Under the pieces are notes generated by a model. The model was not told the origin of the DNA. It saw nothing but the letters and a program-made list of their open reading frames with translations, and searched no databases. From the NCBI RefSeq assembly GCF_040183065.1, contig NC_091127.1, forward strand, positions 110,363,834 through 110,427,833: a stretch of 64,000 bases of DNA, written 5' to 3'. How positions within the stretch are numbered: the stretch's first letter is position 1; each line of letters begins with the position of its first letter. Shown here piece after piece: positions 1 to 11,460 of this stretch. Position numbers and translations under genes: made by a program. The stretch is from Periplaneta americana. Lineage: Eukaryota; Arthropoda; Insecta; Blattodea; Blattidae.

Positions 1-3000
1 TTAAAAAATTATACACCCATGGAGCACCGCAGCAAACTCATTGGGGAGCCGCTACAAAAATAATTACTTAGGGAGCGGATTTTTGTGTGCTAAAAAATTT
101 AAATATGTTTATTTTTTATGTGCTAAAAAGTACGAAAATATTTGCTAAAAATAAAAAAATATATATATTTTTTTTTAAATATGACAAAAATACCTTACCT
201 AGCTTGAAAAAACAATGTTACTATGTACTCACCAACCACAATTGAGTGCTAGTAGTTGGCCGAGAATTGCAGTGAACAACAAAGGTCATCTCCAATTCTC
301 CATCACAAATGCATGCCGATTATCTCTAAACAACGACTTCTACTGTGAAAATGATCTTTCCACATCACAGGACGTCAGACGTGCATATTTAAAGAGAGGA
401 ATGCCACAAACACAAGCACCGTCAATTTCACCTAAAGGCACACCCTCCAATACTTGAGCAACTTTACACATTTTTTATATCCACTGTTTTTCCCAAACAC
501 ATTCTGGAACTTGTCCCTCAGTAATTGTGCTTCTGAACCTGGTAGCGAGTCTAGTTTAATTTCCACGGCACGCACCTCCTTGTTTCAGATAACAGGTTTT
601 TGGATGTTTCGAGCTTGTTATGGTGTCACACAAAAAGCTTAAATTTGCTAATAGGAAAGCCAAATCGTGTTTTAAATAACCATCTTCCAGTATATCTTGA
701 AGGATATCGATTGACGAAGCCCGATATAGGTCTCGCAAGTACGGAATACCGACGGAAGGAATGTGAATCAAACACTGCGATAAGGAAGAGCGAGCGACAG
801 GAAAGGTAACGAGATAACTTGAATGATATTCAAGAGTACAGTCGGACGAGAAATGATATCGATAGAATCAATCTTGCGTTGTGATAGTTACATTACGACT
901 TTAGTTTGCTCCATTGCATGTGAATACGTGTCTTGTATCGCACGGTAGTATTATTATTACATTCGTAAACATATGTTAGGCGTTTAATTAGCTTCGAATT
1001 TTTCTATTGCTACGGTCTTCATTTCCACAGCGATGTGCTCATTTGTTCATCTTCTTGGAAGAGACAGTACTTCCATCGGCTCGCACCTCTCCCCCCTCGG
1101 CGGGCCAACATATACACGTCAAAACAGACAGCAACGACATCATTGCTTTTCGGTAATCGTTTCTTGCGCGAGCTATAACAGGGAATCACAACAAGATATA
1201 TTTATTGCCTTACTTGATAGACATGAGCGAGAGGTGAGAGATTTGTTTAAATTAAATAATGTTCATACCCGAGCTCTTATCTGTTGTGTTTCACAAACAA
1301 AGCGTTGAATGAAATCATTTTCAGCAACAATAAACATTCCTAATTATGTGTTACAAGATCTCTCCTCCTTGTCCATGTTAATTTATTCTCTAATAATAAC
1401 ATTGATATGCTGCCTAGTAGTTCTCAGAACTTGAGGCGATACTATTACGAAAATGGATCACGGATACACCACACAGAGCTTAGAAACACGAAGCAACCGA
1501 GAATTCTTAAAAAAAAAAGATAACGTAGATTTAGTTTTAAAATATTTAAAAGTTCTTGTAAAAAAATTATTTAAGTAAAAAAACTCCAAGATTTATATGT
1601 TTATAATAGATTTCCTGAAAATATGTATTTACATAATTTTTTGTGATAATATGTGAAATAAAATTCGGGTTTTAAACTTGAAACTTCATGTTCGGAATTT
1701 TTAACTTCGTTAATTGTGTTTTATCACACACAAAAATAATATTTAATTACATAGAAATCCGCTCCTTAATAATGCATAGCGTTAGAAACAAATTATTTAT
1801 GTACATAATTATGAGAAGAAAACGGCGTCCAGAGATTTCTTTGAATGTTATTTGGATCACAATTCATTTAAAGTAACTTAAGTTGCTAAATATCTTTGTG
1901 ATGATTTTTTTTGTTCTGAAGATGGGAATTAAAGGGAACAATTAAAGAGCGATTAATATTTACAAATGTAATTTCGGACTACCACTGTTATATGAAAGGC
2001 AAATGAAACGTGTATTCTTTGGAAAAAGTGAGGAACGTTAATAAAAATTAAATTATTTGTTTTTTTATGATTAAATGGTTACTGTATTAATATTTTAAGT
2101 AGTAACATTGTTTGTTACATAATGTTATCCAAACCAAATTCACATTGTACACAAAATATTGAGTTTTGTTGTAATTTGCATTCCATTATACGTCTAAAAC
2201 TTACTGAATAAATAAAATAACGTACTAGGTGCCTTGGGCAGATGATAAGAGTCTGAATTAATATAATCGGCATTGACATAACATTAGAACAGTTGAATAT
2301 ATTCTTGTCCGTTGCCCAGAAACGCAACGTAGTTTCCTATTCGTATCCATTAGGCCTACATGAGTGCATATATGTGTGTGTGAAATGATTTTGAAAATAC
2401 CAATTTAATAAAGAGAAATTCTAGAATAATTAAACCTACAACAACAGTGGTAATCGCACCTTAAATACAGGAAGATAAAATAGTTTTATAATATTATAAA
2501 ATTAGTAATATTTTATTGTTGTCAAATCATAATTTCATTTTCCAGATAACATTAAATACTTTGGTATATTATAGTGTTATATAGAATTACTGTTGTGAAC
2601 TGTTGCTAACCCAGAATTAACTGCATTCTGGTATTGCCTTCTCATGCCGTCGTAGTTCTGTAGCTAGAATTGCCCTCAGTTCTACACCCTTCTGTTCATT
2701 AATACTTGTAGTTTTTATTTAGCTAAACTCTAAATTACTGTACTTCCTTGATAATTAATCTCTTAGTCCTATTATTTTCTAGACAATTTTATTGCCACAT
2801 AATTGCTAGTCAATATATTAATTTTAAGTTTCTGTATCCAGTAAAGTATCATCACACGATCATTTTGTCGATTTAAAAATAAATTAGAGTCTTAGCAATA
2901 ACTGGATCTTTAATAGATATTTTTATTCCACTGCACATATCCTGTATTAAAATTGTAAACATTTCAAGTTGTGGCAGCAAAGGTACTTGGCTGTATGTAT

Positions 3001-3232
3001 TTTAAGTTCTTCCAGTTGAAGTTGACTTCACTACAGCGGTTACTGAGTGCAGACTGCTTTCATTGGACGTGTAACTGTGATAATCAGATATTGCCTATTC
3101 ATATTAATGTTACGCAGCTCATGAAGTAAGATTATGTAAGTACTGGAAATTCCATCATGTTAATTGAATCTTTTGTTAAACTAAATTTGAAAATCGGAGG
3201 TGCGCTCTGGCGTGGGTTCGATTACCGCTTGT
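1..3232. other. AT-rich sequence without a recognisable gene
   Basis: I see no supported gene in this stretch. Open frames are 60-90 codons, overlap on both strands, and lack any recognisable domain. The sequence is AT-rich with A and T runs. One TAGGCCTA palindrome lies near 2351. At 3205-3228 a tRNA box-B-like stretch (GGGTTCGATTACC) suggests a scrap of SINE just outside the next element. Confidence 0.6.
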
Positions 3233-3914
3233 GTTAATTCAGGACCTCCTATATTACCGGACCTGACACTGGCATCCAAGATGGCGGCCGGAAGAGGGAT
3301 TTCGTAGATTGCAATGAGTTAAAATAAATACGGCATTGATAAGATTATTTTAACAAAATTCTCAATGAAACAATTAATAATAAAGTTCCTTACCTACAAA
3401 AATGAACATAGGGATAAACTCCAGAATATGGATTGCACCCTTTCCCTCTTACTTCAAAATTCCAACCTCGTGCACACAAAATAAATTATTGGCACTGAAA
3501 AGTGCCTTTTCGTAAATACAATGATGTGCATTAGACAAACCCAGACAAATCTGCTCTTTTTAGTATTTTAAGACATAATTTGGTAGGTGCAATCCATGTT
3601 CTAAAATTTTCCCGCTTCAATACGTTATTATATTAGGCCTAGGCCTATATGTTTTTATATATGAATATTGGCAATTGCCTAATTAACTCCTGTAAAATTC
3701 AGATTTGTGAGGAAATAGAAGACAGTAATACAATACTGAATAGCTGCTACTTCAGGATTTAGGAAATCTTACCTGGATTATACAAATAGATTTCATCAGC
3801 AACTGGAAATTATATAATATGGAGTCCTGTCTTCCTAGTCACTAAACTTTGTCACTGTATTCACTGAGAGTGGTTAAAATAAAACTAGATATTCACTACC
3901 TACAGTTTAACACT

Positions 3915-4560
3915 GTGCCCACTGATGTTTATTTAGAATGAAATGGCACTATCCACTATATCCACTGATATTGATTCAGAATGAAATGACACTATTCACT
4001 GTAGTTTCTCACTGTATCCACTGATGCTGATTCGGAATGAAATGACACTATTCACTGTAGTTTCTCACTATATCCACTGATGTCGATTCAGAATGAAATG
4101 ACACTATTCACTATAATTTCTCACTATATATCCACTGATGTTGATTCAGAATGAAATGACACTATTCACTGTAGGTTCTCACTGTATCCACTGATGCTGA
4201 TTCAGAATGAAATGACACTATTCACTGTAGTTTCTCACTATATCCACTGATGTCGATTCAGAATGAAATGACACTATTCGCTGTAATTTCTCACTATATA
4301 TCCACTGATGTTGATTCAGAATGAAATGACACTATTCACGGTAGTTTCTCACTGTATCCACTGATGCTGATTCGGAATGAAATGACACTATTCACTGTAG
4401 TTTCTCACTATATCCACTGATGTCGATTCAGAATGAAATGACACTATTCACTGTAATTTCTCACTATATATCCACTGATGTTGATTCAGAATGAAATGAC
4501 ACTATTCACTGTAGTTTCTCACTATATCCACTGATGTTGATTGAGAGTGAAATGACACTA
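3915..4560. repeat. Tandem satellite with 170-bp higher-order unit of three 56/56/58-bp monomers
   Basis: The motif GAATGAAATGACACTATTCA recurs at 3979, 4035, 4091, 4149, 4205, 4261, 4319, 4375, 4431 and 4489 (a variant copy is at 4545). The steps are 56, 56, 58, 56, 56, 58, 56, 56, 58 and 56 bp. Every third monomer therefore repeats with a 170-bp period, and the diagnostic variants (GATGCTGATTC, GATGTCGATTC, GATGTTGATTC) cycle with the same period. This is a true higher-order repeat, inside the TIR element at 3240-5398. Confidence 0.9.
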
Positions 4561-4836
4561 TTCACTATAGCTTATCACTGTAATATCCACTTATACATAG
4601 GCCTACACAAGGGATTAGATAGACTGTAAACTAAAAACGATGAAGAATTCACAGCTTGGAGAGCACAGCACTGTAATTTATTTCTCACTGTATCCACTAA
4701 TGTTGATTCAGAATGAAATGACACTATTCACTATAGCTTATCACTGTAATATCCACTTATACATACACAAGGGATCGGATAGGCTGTACCTGTACAACTA
4801 AAAACGATGAAGAATTCACGGCTTGGAGAGCACAGC
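4561..4836. repeat. Direct duplication of about 110 bp (4561-4670 and 4727-4836)
   Basis: Two copies read from TTCACTATAGCTTATCACTG through AAAACGATGAAGAATTCAC to GGAGAGCACAGCA. They differ by a few substitutions and small indels: copy one carries an extra GGCCT and copy two an extra CTGTACA-like stretch. One stray satellite monomer lies between them, so the duplication probably arose by unequal exchange with the adjacent array. Confidence 0.85.
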
Positions 4837-5405
4837 AGCCTATTTTTTGAACTTGGAACACTTTCGTTGGGTTTTATTTTTGTTTTTCAATGCCTGCTTT
4901 TCATTTTGGACCTTGCAGTAATTATTAATAAATAAGTTGGCCAAAACCTTGCTGCACTTCACTGCTAGTTTTCTTACCACTGAGTTGTTGGGTTGGGGTA
5001 AAATGTTCACGATGAATGCTTCTTGTCCACTTATCCCTTAAATCTATATCTTTTGGAAACAAAAATACATGTACAAACGGACTTTCTTTATTGTAATTCG
5101 ATTTTCAACCTGGGACACTACACGTGTGAGGCGTTTTAAGATTAACAATATAACACTTTCAAGCTTTGATCTCTACGAAAACAACGTATATTAATTATAA
5201 TGTCACAATTCTATTATTATATACCCATACTAACTTATAAACCCTTCAACGATTATACTAGAGGCAAATGATACAAGAAACACAATAAACATTCACATGA
5301 AGTACGTATACTTTCACAGTTGCGTTAACCACTCTATTGTCCACCATGTTTGTTTACTTCCGCTTACAGTGTCAGGTCCGGTAATTTATGAGGTCCTGGT
5401 TAATT

Positions 5406-6122
5406 ATTTGATTGCTATTCTTCAGAGGTTTATACCAACTATAAGACGATTGTCAGGTAATAAAATGACGAATCTCAGAACCAACTTCGCTAAATATCAT
5501 CTCGCTGACTCCAATTACATTGAAGTGAAGTAAATTATATTTCAAATTCTTAACAGAATGTGTCGTTTTCTTTCTGTAACAGTTTAATAGCTCCTTAAAA
5601 ATAATTATTATAAGGAATAATCTGTATATGAAGAGCCAGCTGAATGCTTTGTTCCTCAGTCAATTTACCCCAGAAAGATACACATGACACAATTTTTATC
5701 AAGAATTAATAAATCTTTATTTGAAATTAAACCATGCAATAGGTACGTTAACAGAAAACCACAATTCCACTGTGAGACACTTTAGATGACTTCGTCATCC
5801 AAAATAATCAGTGATATTTCATGTTATTCTTATGCATCTACCACATTTTGCGACGTTCAAAGAAATTTCTTGCAGTGTAAGCATTATTTAAGTGGCCATT
5901 CCACTTCAATTTCGGCTATTTTCATATGTACAGCAACGCTAGTGTCGCATAGCTACCAGGTAGTCCATTTGCGCCCTCTTTTGTTGAACTTGACTTCCCT
6001 TCGTGCATAAAACGCTAAATAGTTGCCTAGCTCCCCCTGAGGCTTAGGAAACGGATATCAAAACAAATGCAAGCGTTTTTTTTTAAATTTAGACCGGCCA
6101 GAGGCCGTTTACCAAAGTTATC
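5406..6122. other. No gene seen; contains first copy of a 27-bp direct repeat
   Basis: No coding or RNA gene is supported. A 27-bp sequence at 5743-5769 is repeated perfectly at 6347-6373. The copies bracket a 577-bp stretch that includes the palindrome at 6123-6333. Confidence 0.6.
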
Positions 6123-6333
6123 TATTATGCAAATCTAGTCTTTCAGGTAAGGCTCCCTGTAAAGCAGATTTGAATAATTTCAAGGGAAAAATTGTTCCGG
6201 GGCCGGGTACCGATCCCGGGACCTCTGGTTGAACGTACCAGCGCTCTGCCCGGCCCCGGAACAATTTTTCCCTTGAAATTATTCAAATCTGCTTTACAGG
6301 GAGCCTTACCTGAAAGACTAGATTTGCATAATA
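6123..6333. repeat. Perfect inverted repeat (85-bp arms, 41-bp spacer) built from a tRNA-SINE
   Basis: Bases 6123-6207 and 6249-6333 are exact reverse complements with no mismatch. Each arm holds the SINE body (ACAATTTTTCCCTTGAAATT) running into a tRNA T-arm remnant (CCGGGGCCGGG). The spacer holds the anticodon- and D-arm-like part, with box-B-like GATCGGTACC on the minus strand. The same head and body recur in forward orientation at 6478-6572. The structure could be a recent foldback duplication of a SINE or an assembly/chimera artefact. Confidence 0.9.
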
Positions 6334-6477
6334 TATACGTCACTATGTACGTTAACAGAAAACCACAATTCCAAGTCACACAGAGTTGTGTGCACTCGAT
6401 GTGGGTCTCTGGCGCTTCGTCAGCCCACGCGAGTTGTGTGGATATAAAGGGACAAGTTGAGACGGTGTCGGGTGGAG

Positions 6478-6572
6478 TTCCCGGGTAGCTCAGTTGGCAG
6501 AGCGCTGGTACGTTGAACCAGAGGTCCCGGGATCGATACCCGGCCCCGGAACAATTTTTCCCTTGAAATTAT
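6478..6572 (+). repeat. tRNA-derived SINE, 5' part
   Basis: A tRNA-like head of about 72 nt folds plausibly. It has TAGCTCAGTTGG as box A, a CTGGT/ACCAG anticodon stem, a perfect CCGGG/CCCGG T-stem around ATCGATA, and an acceptor stem of TCCCGGG against CCCCGGA with one mismatch. The non-tRNA body ACAATTTTTCCCTTGAAATT follows and is cut off near 6572 by another SINE. The head continuing directly into SINE body shared with the palindrome argues against a functional tRNA gene. Confidence 0.75.
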
Positions 6573-6579
6573 TTAAAGT

Positions 6580-6734
6580 TATCTCTGTTTTCTGTTTTCG
6601 TTTTATTTGTTTCCTTTGTTTTACTTACACTAATACAAACACAACACCCATGCCCGAGGCGGGACTCGAACCCACAACCCTTCGGACCAAGCGATAGAGA
6701 CATGCTGTGCCCCTACCGCTTGAACCATCCGGGC
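6580..6734 (-). repeat. tRNA-derived SINE, second family, minus strand
   Basis: On the minus strand, 6734-6652 reads as an 83-nt tRNA-like head. It has a GCCCGGA/CTCGGGC acceptor stem with one wobble and one mismatch, a box-A-like TGGTTCAAGCGG, and GTGGG-TTCGAGT-CCCGC as a perfect T-arm containing box B. The body continues to lower coordinates with GTGTTGTGTTTG and an A-rich tail. It abuts the previous SINE, so one probably inserted next to or into the other. Confidence 0.7.
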
Positions 6735-6739
6735 CGGCA

Positions 6740-8334
6740 AGAGCGTTTAACTCGAGTGTCCTAGTGGTTGAAATGTCAAGTACAACTAGAAACAGGGTTA
6801 TCAACCCGGTCCATTTATTTTGTTCCAGTTTTGTTACTAATTATGATAACATTTACGAATGATGAGGACACTAACTTTGTTCTACTCTATGGTGAAACAA
6901 AGCACAATGCAACTGTAGCTCTTAGGCTTTACCGGCAGTAGTTTGAAAGTGATGTTAATAAATAAATAAATAATAATAAAAATATGTATAAACATTAACA
7001 GTGGATACTGACTTGTTTGTGTTTGTTTCCATATTTTCTTCACAATTTCCAATTCAAATGTTATTTACACAGAGTATTTCAAGCGTAGAAAGAGAGAAAC
7101 TTCAATACATATAAAAAAAGACAGAGACGAAATGGAAGAAAGGGAGAAAACCATAAAATATAGAACAAGAAATAAAAGTTACCTAAATTCAAGTAAAAAA
7201 AATATTATTCATCGTACCGAAAGTTATCTTACACTTAATTATCGTGTATACATTTTATATGCACGGTCCTACAAAAGGGAAACAAATATATGGCAGACAA
7301 AAAGAATGACATCAAGCATTTCTTCATATTTTTCGTTGAACTGACATGCAGTGATTGATTATATTGTACTGGAGTACCTTATTCATGTGACTTTTATAAA
7401 TTGAGACAAAAAAGATATGAAATGGAAACTTAAATACTGATTCAAGTCGAAGAGTATGGACATTTAACTGAAAATGACAAAGAATGAATAATGGAATGCA
7501 CTTGCCCACATGGTAGGGAGGTTGGGATGGGCAGGGCGGAACTCGACATGCAGCCACCTCCACGTGGTGAGTTCTGGGTTGTTTCAGTTCAAGGAATGAA
7601 ACAAGCAAAGAGCTGCATCTCAAATGTGAATGGTGGTACGAAAATTCATACAGGGTGGAAGGTGTTCAATAACAGTAACTTCACACGCTAATTACTTAAG
7701 ATAAAAGAAATAGATTCTTCCTTCGCCATTATGCGACCTTTCTTTTTATATACTACGAAATCGATTTTGTTTCTACTTTCTAGAAAAAATTGCTACATGG
7801 CAGTGAATTCAGTAGCACTTGTCAACAGACGGTAACAATCTTTCCTGCAGCACTGAAGGCAGTGACGAGGAGACTGCCAGGCTTAGGGTGAAGCACGCGT
7901 ATTGTAACAGTGTTGCAAAATATTCATTACGAAAAATGATTTATTATTAATTAAAGTATGTAAATACTTACTCTTAAACCTTAAATGTAACAAAAACATT
8001 ATGCAAAACTATTTGTTGCAACTGAAAAGTGTTATGTAGACGTAAATGTGTTTAAAAGATAACGGGTAAAAATAATCACATAATAGCTATTTATGCAACA
8101 AATTGCGAAATTATAGTATTTTAAGCATGAGAAGTGAAAATTGCCATCCGACCCGAAGGGAAGGTAAACAACACGGAGTGTGCTTAAAACGCTAGTTTCG
8201 CACGTGTTTCATACAAGATATTTTAGACAGGCGCTCAAGAATCCTAAACGTATTTATATTTCAAAGAGGATAAAATTGTTGATTCATTCTCTCGCAATGG
8301 CGAACTTCTGATGTTAAAGACGAAAGAGTATCAC
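6740..8334. other. No gene seen
   Basis: Short A-rich frames only (for example 7132-7344 and 7324-7623), none with a recognisable domain. A small TAAA-type run lies at 6957-6975. No RNA gene or TE end recognised. Confidence 0.5.
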
Positions 8335-8541
8335 CACAGTTTAGTACATACAATCACGAAGCTCAATACGTAGGGAATATGCATGCAAAGACAGTTGAAC
8401 TTCAATTGCTAGCCACTAGGATCAGTACTATTGCACAGTCTATTGTTCGTAGTACTCTCAGTTGCTAACCGCTTGGAGCATTGTATCGCGAGAAATGAAA
8501 AAAATCACCTCAAACTTCGTGACAGTATGTACTAGACTGTG
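8335..8541. mobile_element. MITE of the CACAGTCTAG family, copy 1
   Basis: The ends read CACAGTTTAGTAC and, inverted, GTACTAGACTGTG, with ATCACGAAGCTC and AACTTCGTGACAG just inside. The inside shares GCTAACCACTAGGATC-like sequence with copies at 39061, 51461 and 54033. The flanks GTATCAC and GTATTTA match at the first four of seven positions, so any TSD has decayed. No coding capacity. Confidence 0.8.
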
Positions 8542-9294
8542 GTATTTACATTCGTACAGAAAGAGATAAATTTCACGTCCTTCGAATACTGTAGGTTTGG
8601 GAGATTAAGCCGTCTTCAGTTTTTGGGAAATTGGTCCTTTCCATAGTATCAGAAAGTAGGCCCTAATTCTGAAACGTCCGAGATGTTAAGTGTCTGTGTA
8701 CTGTCGAAAGAGAAGCCTAGGAAACCTAGAATAATATCAAATGCGTTATAATTTATATTTGGTTTTTGGCTACCGGTTAATACTAGTGAATGGGACTAAT
8801 TTTATTAGCCATACAAGTGTTAAATCTATTATGGTAGTTATAAATTAAGGAGGCCTAAAATATGTTTCGCTTTACGCTCAGTAACGAAAATATCAGGTCT
8901 AAATTCTGCTCGAGCTCCCTATATGTCTGCTTATATTCCCTCACGATCTATGGTGTAACATTCTGTGAAATTCAACCAACAGTAAATTAATTTTCGAATT
9001 ACAGAAGAAGGTTTTCGGAATAATCACGAAAGCGAACAAAAGAACAAGTTGCTCGCAAATTTTAAAGAATTACATATTCTACTACCTCCTTGTGTTCATA
9101 TTTTAGAGACTCTTTTCTACATGAATACAAACCTGGCCGGCTTCCAGAAAAACTTAAATACGGTTTACATTCACACAACACAAGAAACGAAAACGTTCTG
9201 TCCTCTCTATCACGTAAACTACAACTTCACTATGAAGAAAAAGTTTCTCTGGCTCAGAAGTATTTAATTTTGAAATGACGAAAACTATGAGTTA

Positions 9295-9364
<70 letters not shown>

Positions 9365-10360
9365 CTGTTTGCATTCTCAATTTTATTATTACCATTTTTG
9401 TCAAGAATCTTCTTCATTTGATAATAAATATAAAAAAAAAGAAACAGGTCTGAAGGCCTAAACCTGAAAGTTGATGATGATGAAAAAAACATTTTAAACA
9501 GCATTCTGGTTTAAAACCAACAAAACCGGTCCTGTTTAAAACTTACCGACATCACTAGATATAATACAACAACGCAACAATATACTGAAACTACAGATGC
9601 TTGTTTACCAGTAGTTTCTTTCTCCACGATTACAACAGGCGCATCGGTATGGTTGGGTGTTAGCTGGATTGGCATCCAAGAGTGGAAAAAGTTTACAAAA
9701 CACTACGGAGTATTTCAGTACCGTATCCGAAATGTACAGAAATTATATACGACCTGTGCAAAATCAGCTTGAAGTGCGGGTTGTGTACTGACAATTTGTT
9801 TCCAACATTTTTTCATTAGGTATCACTTTTGTGCGACATATGTTCCTGGATAAAAATCTGGAAATACGATGCATTAAGTAAAACATCATGACCACATCAT
9901 CGTTTTCCTCCTTATACATTAATCACTAGTTAAATGTATGTTTTCTTACTGCTTAAAACCTCGTGTTCTGCGCTGTGTATCGCACTTGTTAATTGCAGTC
10001 GAATTACAAAATTTGAGGGTTATTCATATTTTATTATACTGATTCCAATAAATTTGTTTCATACCCATCGTTTTTTACCTCAGTTGAAGGTTTACTTGTT
10101 AGCGATGAGAGAAAGATTGCTATCTTGTATTTGAAAAGCTAATAAGTTGTAATATGGTTTCATGTATCAAATTATCATGGACGTAGTTTATAGATAGAAA
10201 ACCAGAGCCGCATTCATACGATGCGTCCAGCTCCGGAAACCCGTACGGCAAACGAACTGTTGGCCAAACAGATATTATTACCTGGGTTCGAGCTCCGTAA
10301 AAATGTAATTCCTTAAAACAGGTATCAGTATGAAAGAATTGCAAGAAAAACGTCAAATTA
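8542..10360. other. No gene seen; TTA microsatellite at 9292-9364
   Basis: The only structured sequence is a nearly pure (TTA)n run of about 70 bp at 9292-9364. Open frames at 9049-9278 overlap in two frames and resemble nothing I know. Confidence 0.5.
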
Positions 10361-10500
10361 GAATAGACAGGGTGAATTAAAAGTCTGTAAAAATATAAAT
10401 ATCTTCCATATGCTTGAATTTCGATAACTATAGATGTTACCAGTATTTGTAAGACCAAATGCTCTACCAGTGACACATTCGATTCTAGCCCTCAGCTATC
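10361..10500. repeat. Dispersed TE end, inverted relative to a copy at 59225-59397
   Basis: This segment begins AGGGTGAATTAAAAGTC and includes TGTAAGACCAAATGCTCTAC and CAGTGACACATTCGATTC. The reverse complement of 59225-59397 matches over about 135 bp with scattered differences. The outer AGGGTGAATxAAAAGTCTG resembles Tc1/mariner-type termini, so I read both as solo ends of one decayed family. The 118-codon minus frame across it (10120-10476) is an accident of the repeat. Confidence 0.6.
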
Positions 10501-11460
10501 TTAAGCTTTCCTTTTCAAGTCCTTTACAACTCGGTCCGAAACATCGCGGACATGGATGTAATATTGTAAGAAATATGCCCCCCACCTAAAATATTTTTAT
10601 TAAATGATCATATTCCGATATACTGTACCAAGTTCAAGCTATAACGGGGGAAGAGGTAAATGATGTCCCACCATAACTCCGTTATATGGGGATTCTATGG
10701 TTCTGCTTTCCCTTCCCCCCCCCCTCCCCTAAGGAAAAAGTTCTCTCTCCGCCTATGATGCATCTGTATTTCCTCAAGATGTTCCTGGCGTGAGGTATAG
10801 CTCTAGCTGTTTTGATATGAATTCTGCTGCGTAGTTTTTGTTTCAGTAGACTGGCTGCCGCCCAGGAGGGCCATTGCAAATATAGGAAGCTATTAGAGTT
10901 AGCCCCGGCAGAATATTTGTACTGGTACATCTCAACCCAAGAAATTACTGTTGATGAAATACTGCACCATTTAGCAACGCCAAGAATTTGCCAAAGGAAA
11001 TATATTGTAGGGGATTACTCAAGATATCATGATACATTGTGCAGAGAGTTTTGCAATTGTAGGCCTACAGTACCAAGGAAAATATTTTCTCTATAATAGT
11101 CTAATATTGAAATGAAAAAATACAAAATTAATGTTCCACAACTTATTAAAACCAGTTAAAGTGACAAAACGTAAAAATCGCTAACTTTGTCGCCAAATGA
11201 TTTATAAAACTTTCTAAAAGTCGTTGGACGCTATTTTTGTAATTTTTTTTTATCGTTAGACACCCTCTCAAAAATCACTAGATCTAGCGATTTGTCGCTA
11301 AAGTTAAGAACAATGCTTAATAATTGCGCGGGAGGAAAATCGGGCAATGCTACCAACCTCATTTCGAATAGGCCAAACTCATATTTTTTACTTTATTTCG
11401 GAAAAAGAAGTGCGCGGGGTATTCGAGAAAACACGGTATTTAAGTATAATTACTGATAAT
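10501..11460. other. No gene seen
   Basis: Contains a C-rich run at 10715-10727 and a TAGGCCTA palindrome near 11061. Short frames only. Confidence 0.5.

Larger units (their letters stand above)
3240..5398. mobile_element. 2.16-kb DNA transposon or foldback element, non-autonomous, 7-bp TSD
   Basis: The ends are inverted repeats of about 35 bp. The left end starts CAGGACCTC with ACCGGACCTGACACTG at 3256-3271, and the right end is the reverse complement at 5366-5398. The element is flanked by a perfect 7-bp direct repeat GTTAATT (3233-3239 and 5399-5405), read as a target-site duplication. It encodes no recognisable transposase, and its middle is a higher-order tandem repeat. The 7-bp TSD does not settle the superfamily (hAT, P or Dada-like are all possible), so I leave it unassigned. 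Confidence 0.7.

Noticed and set aside
1..1000. Overlapping short frames at 215-809 as a small gene cluster
   Set aside because: Frames overlap on both strands, have no recognisable domains and no supporting signals.
3915..4560. CRISPR-like regular array
   Set aside because: There are no unique spacers; the whole 56-58-bp unit repeats, and this is eukaryotic satellite DNA.
6478..6550. Functional tRNA gene
   Set aside because: The cloverleaf is plausible, but the head runs directly into SINE body found in other copies, position 33 is not T, and there is no terminator-like T run right after it. A tRNA-derived SINE explains it better.
10120..10476. 118-codon minus-strand frame
   Set aside because: It overlaps a dispersed repeat end also present at 59225-59397 in a broken frame. 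The peptide resembles nothing known to me.
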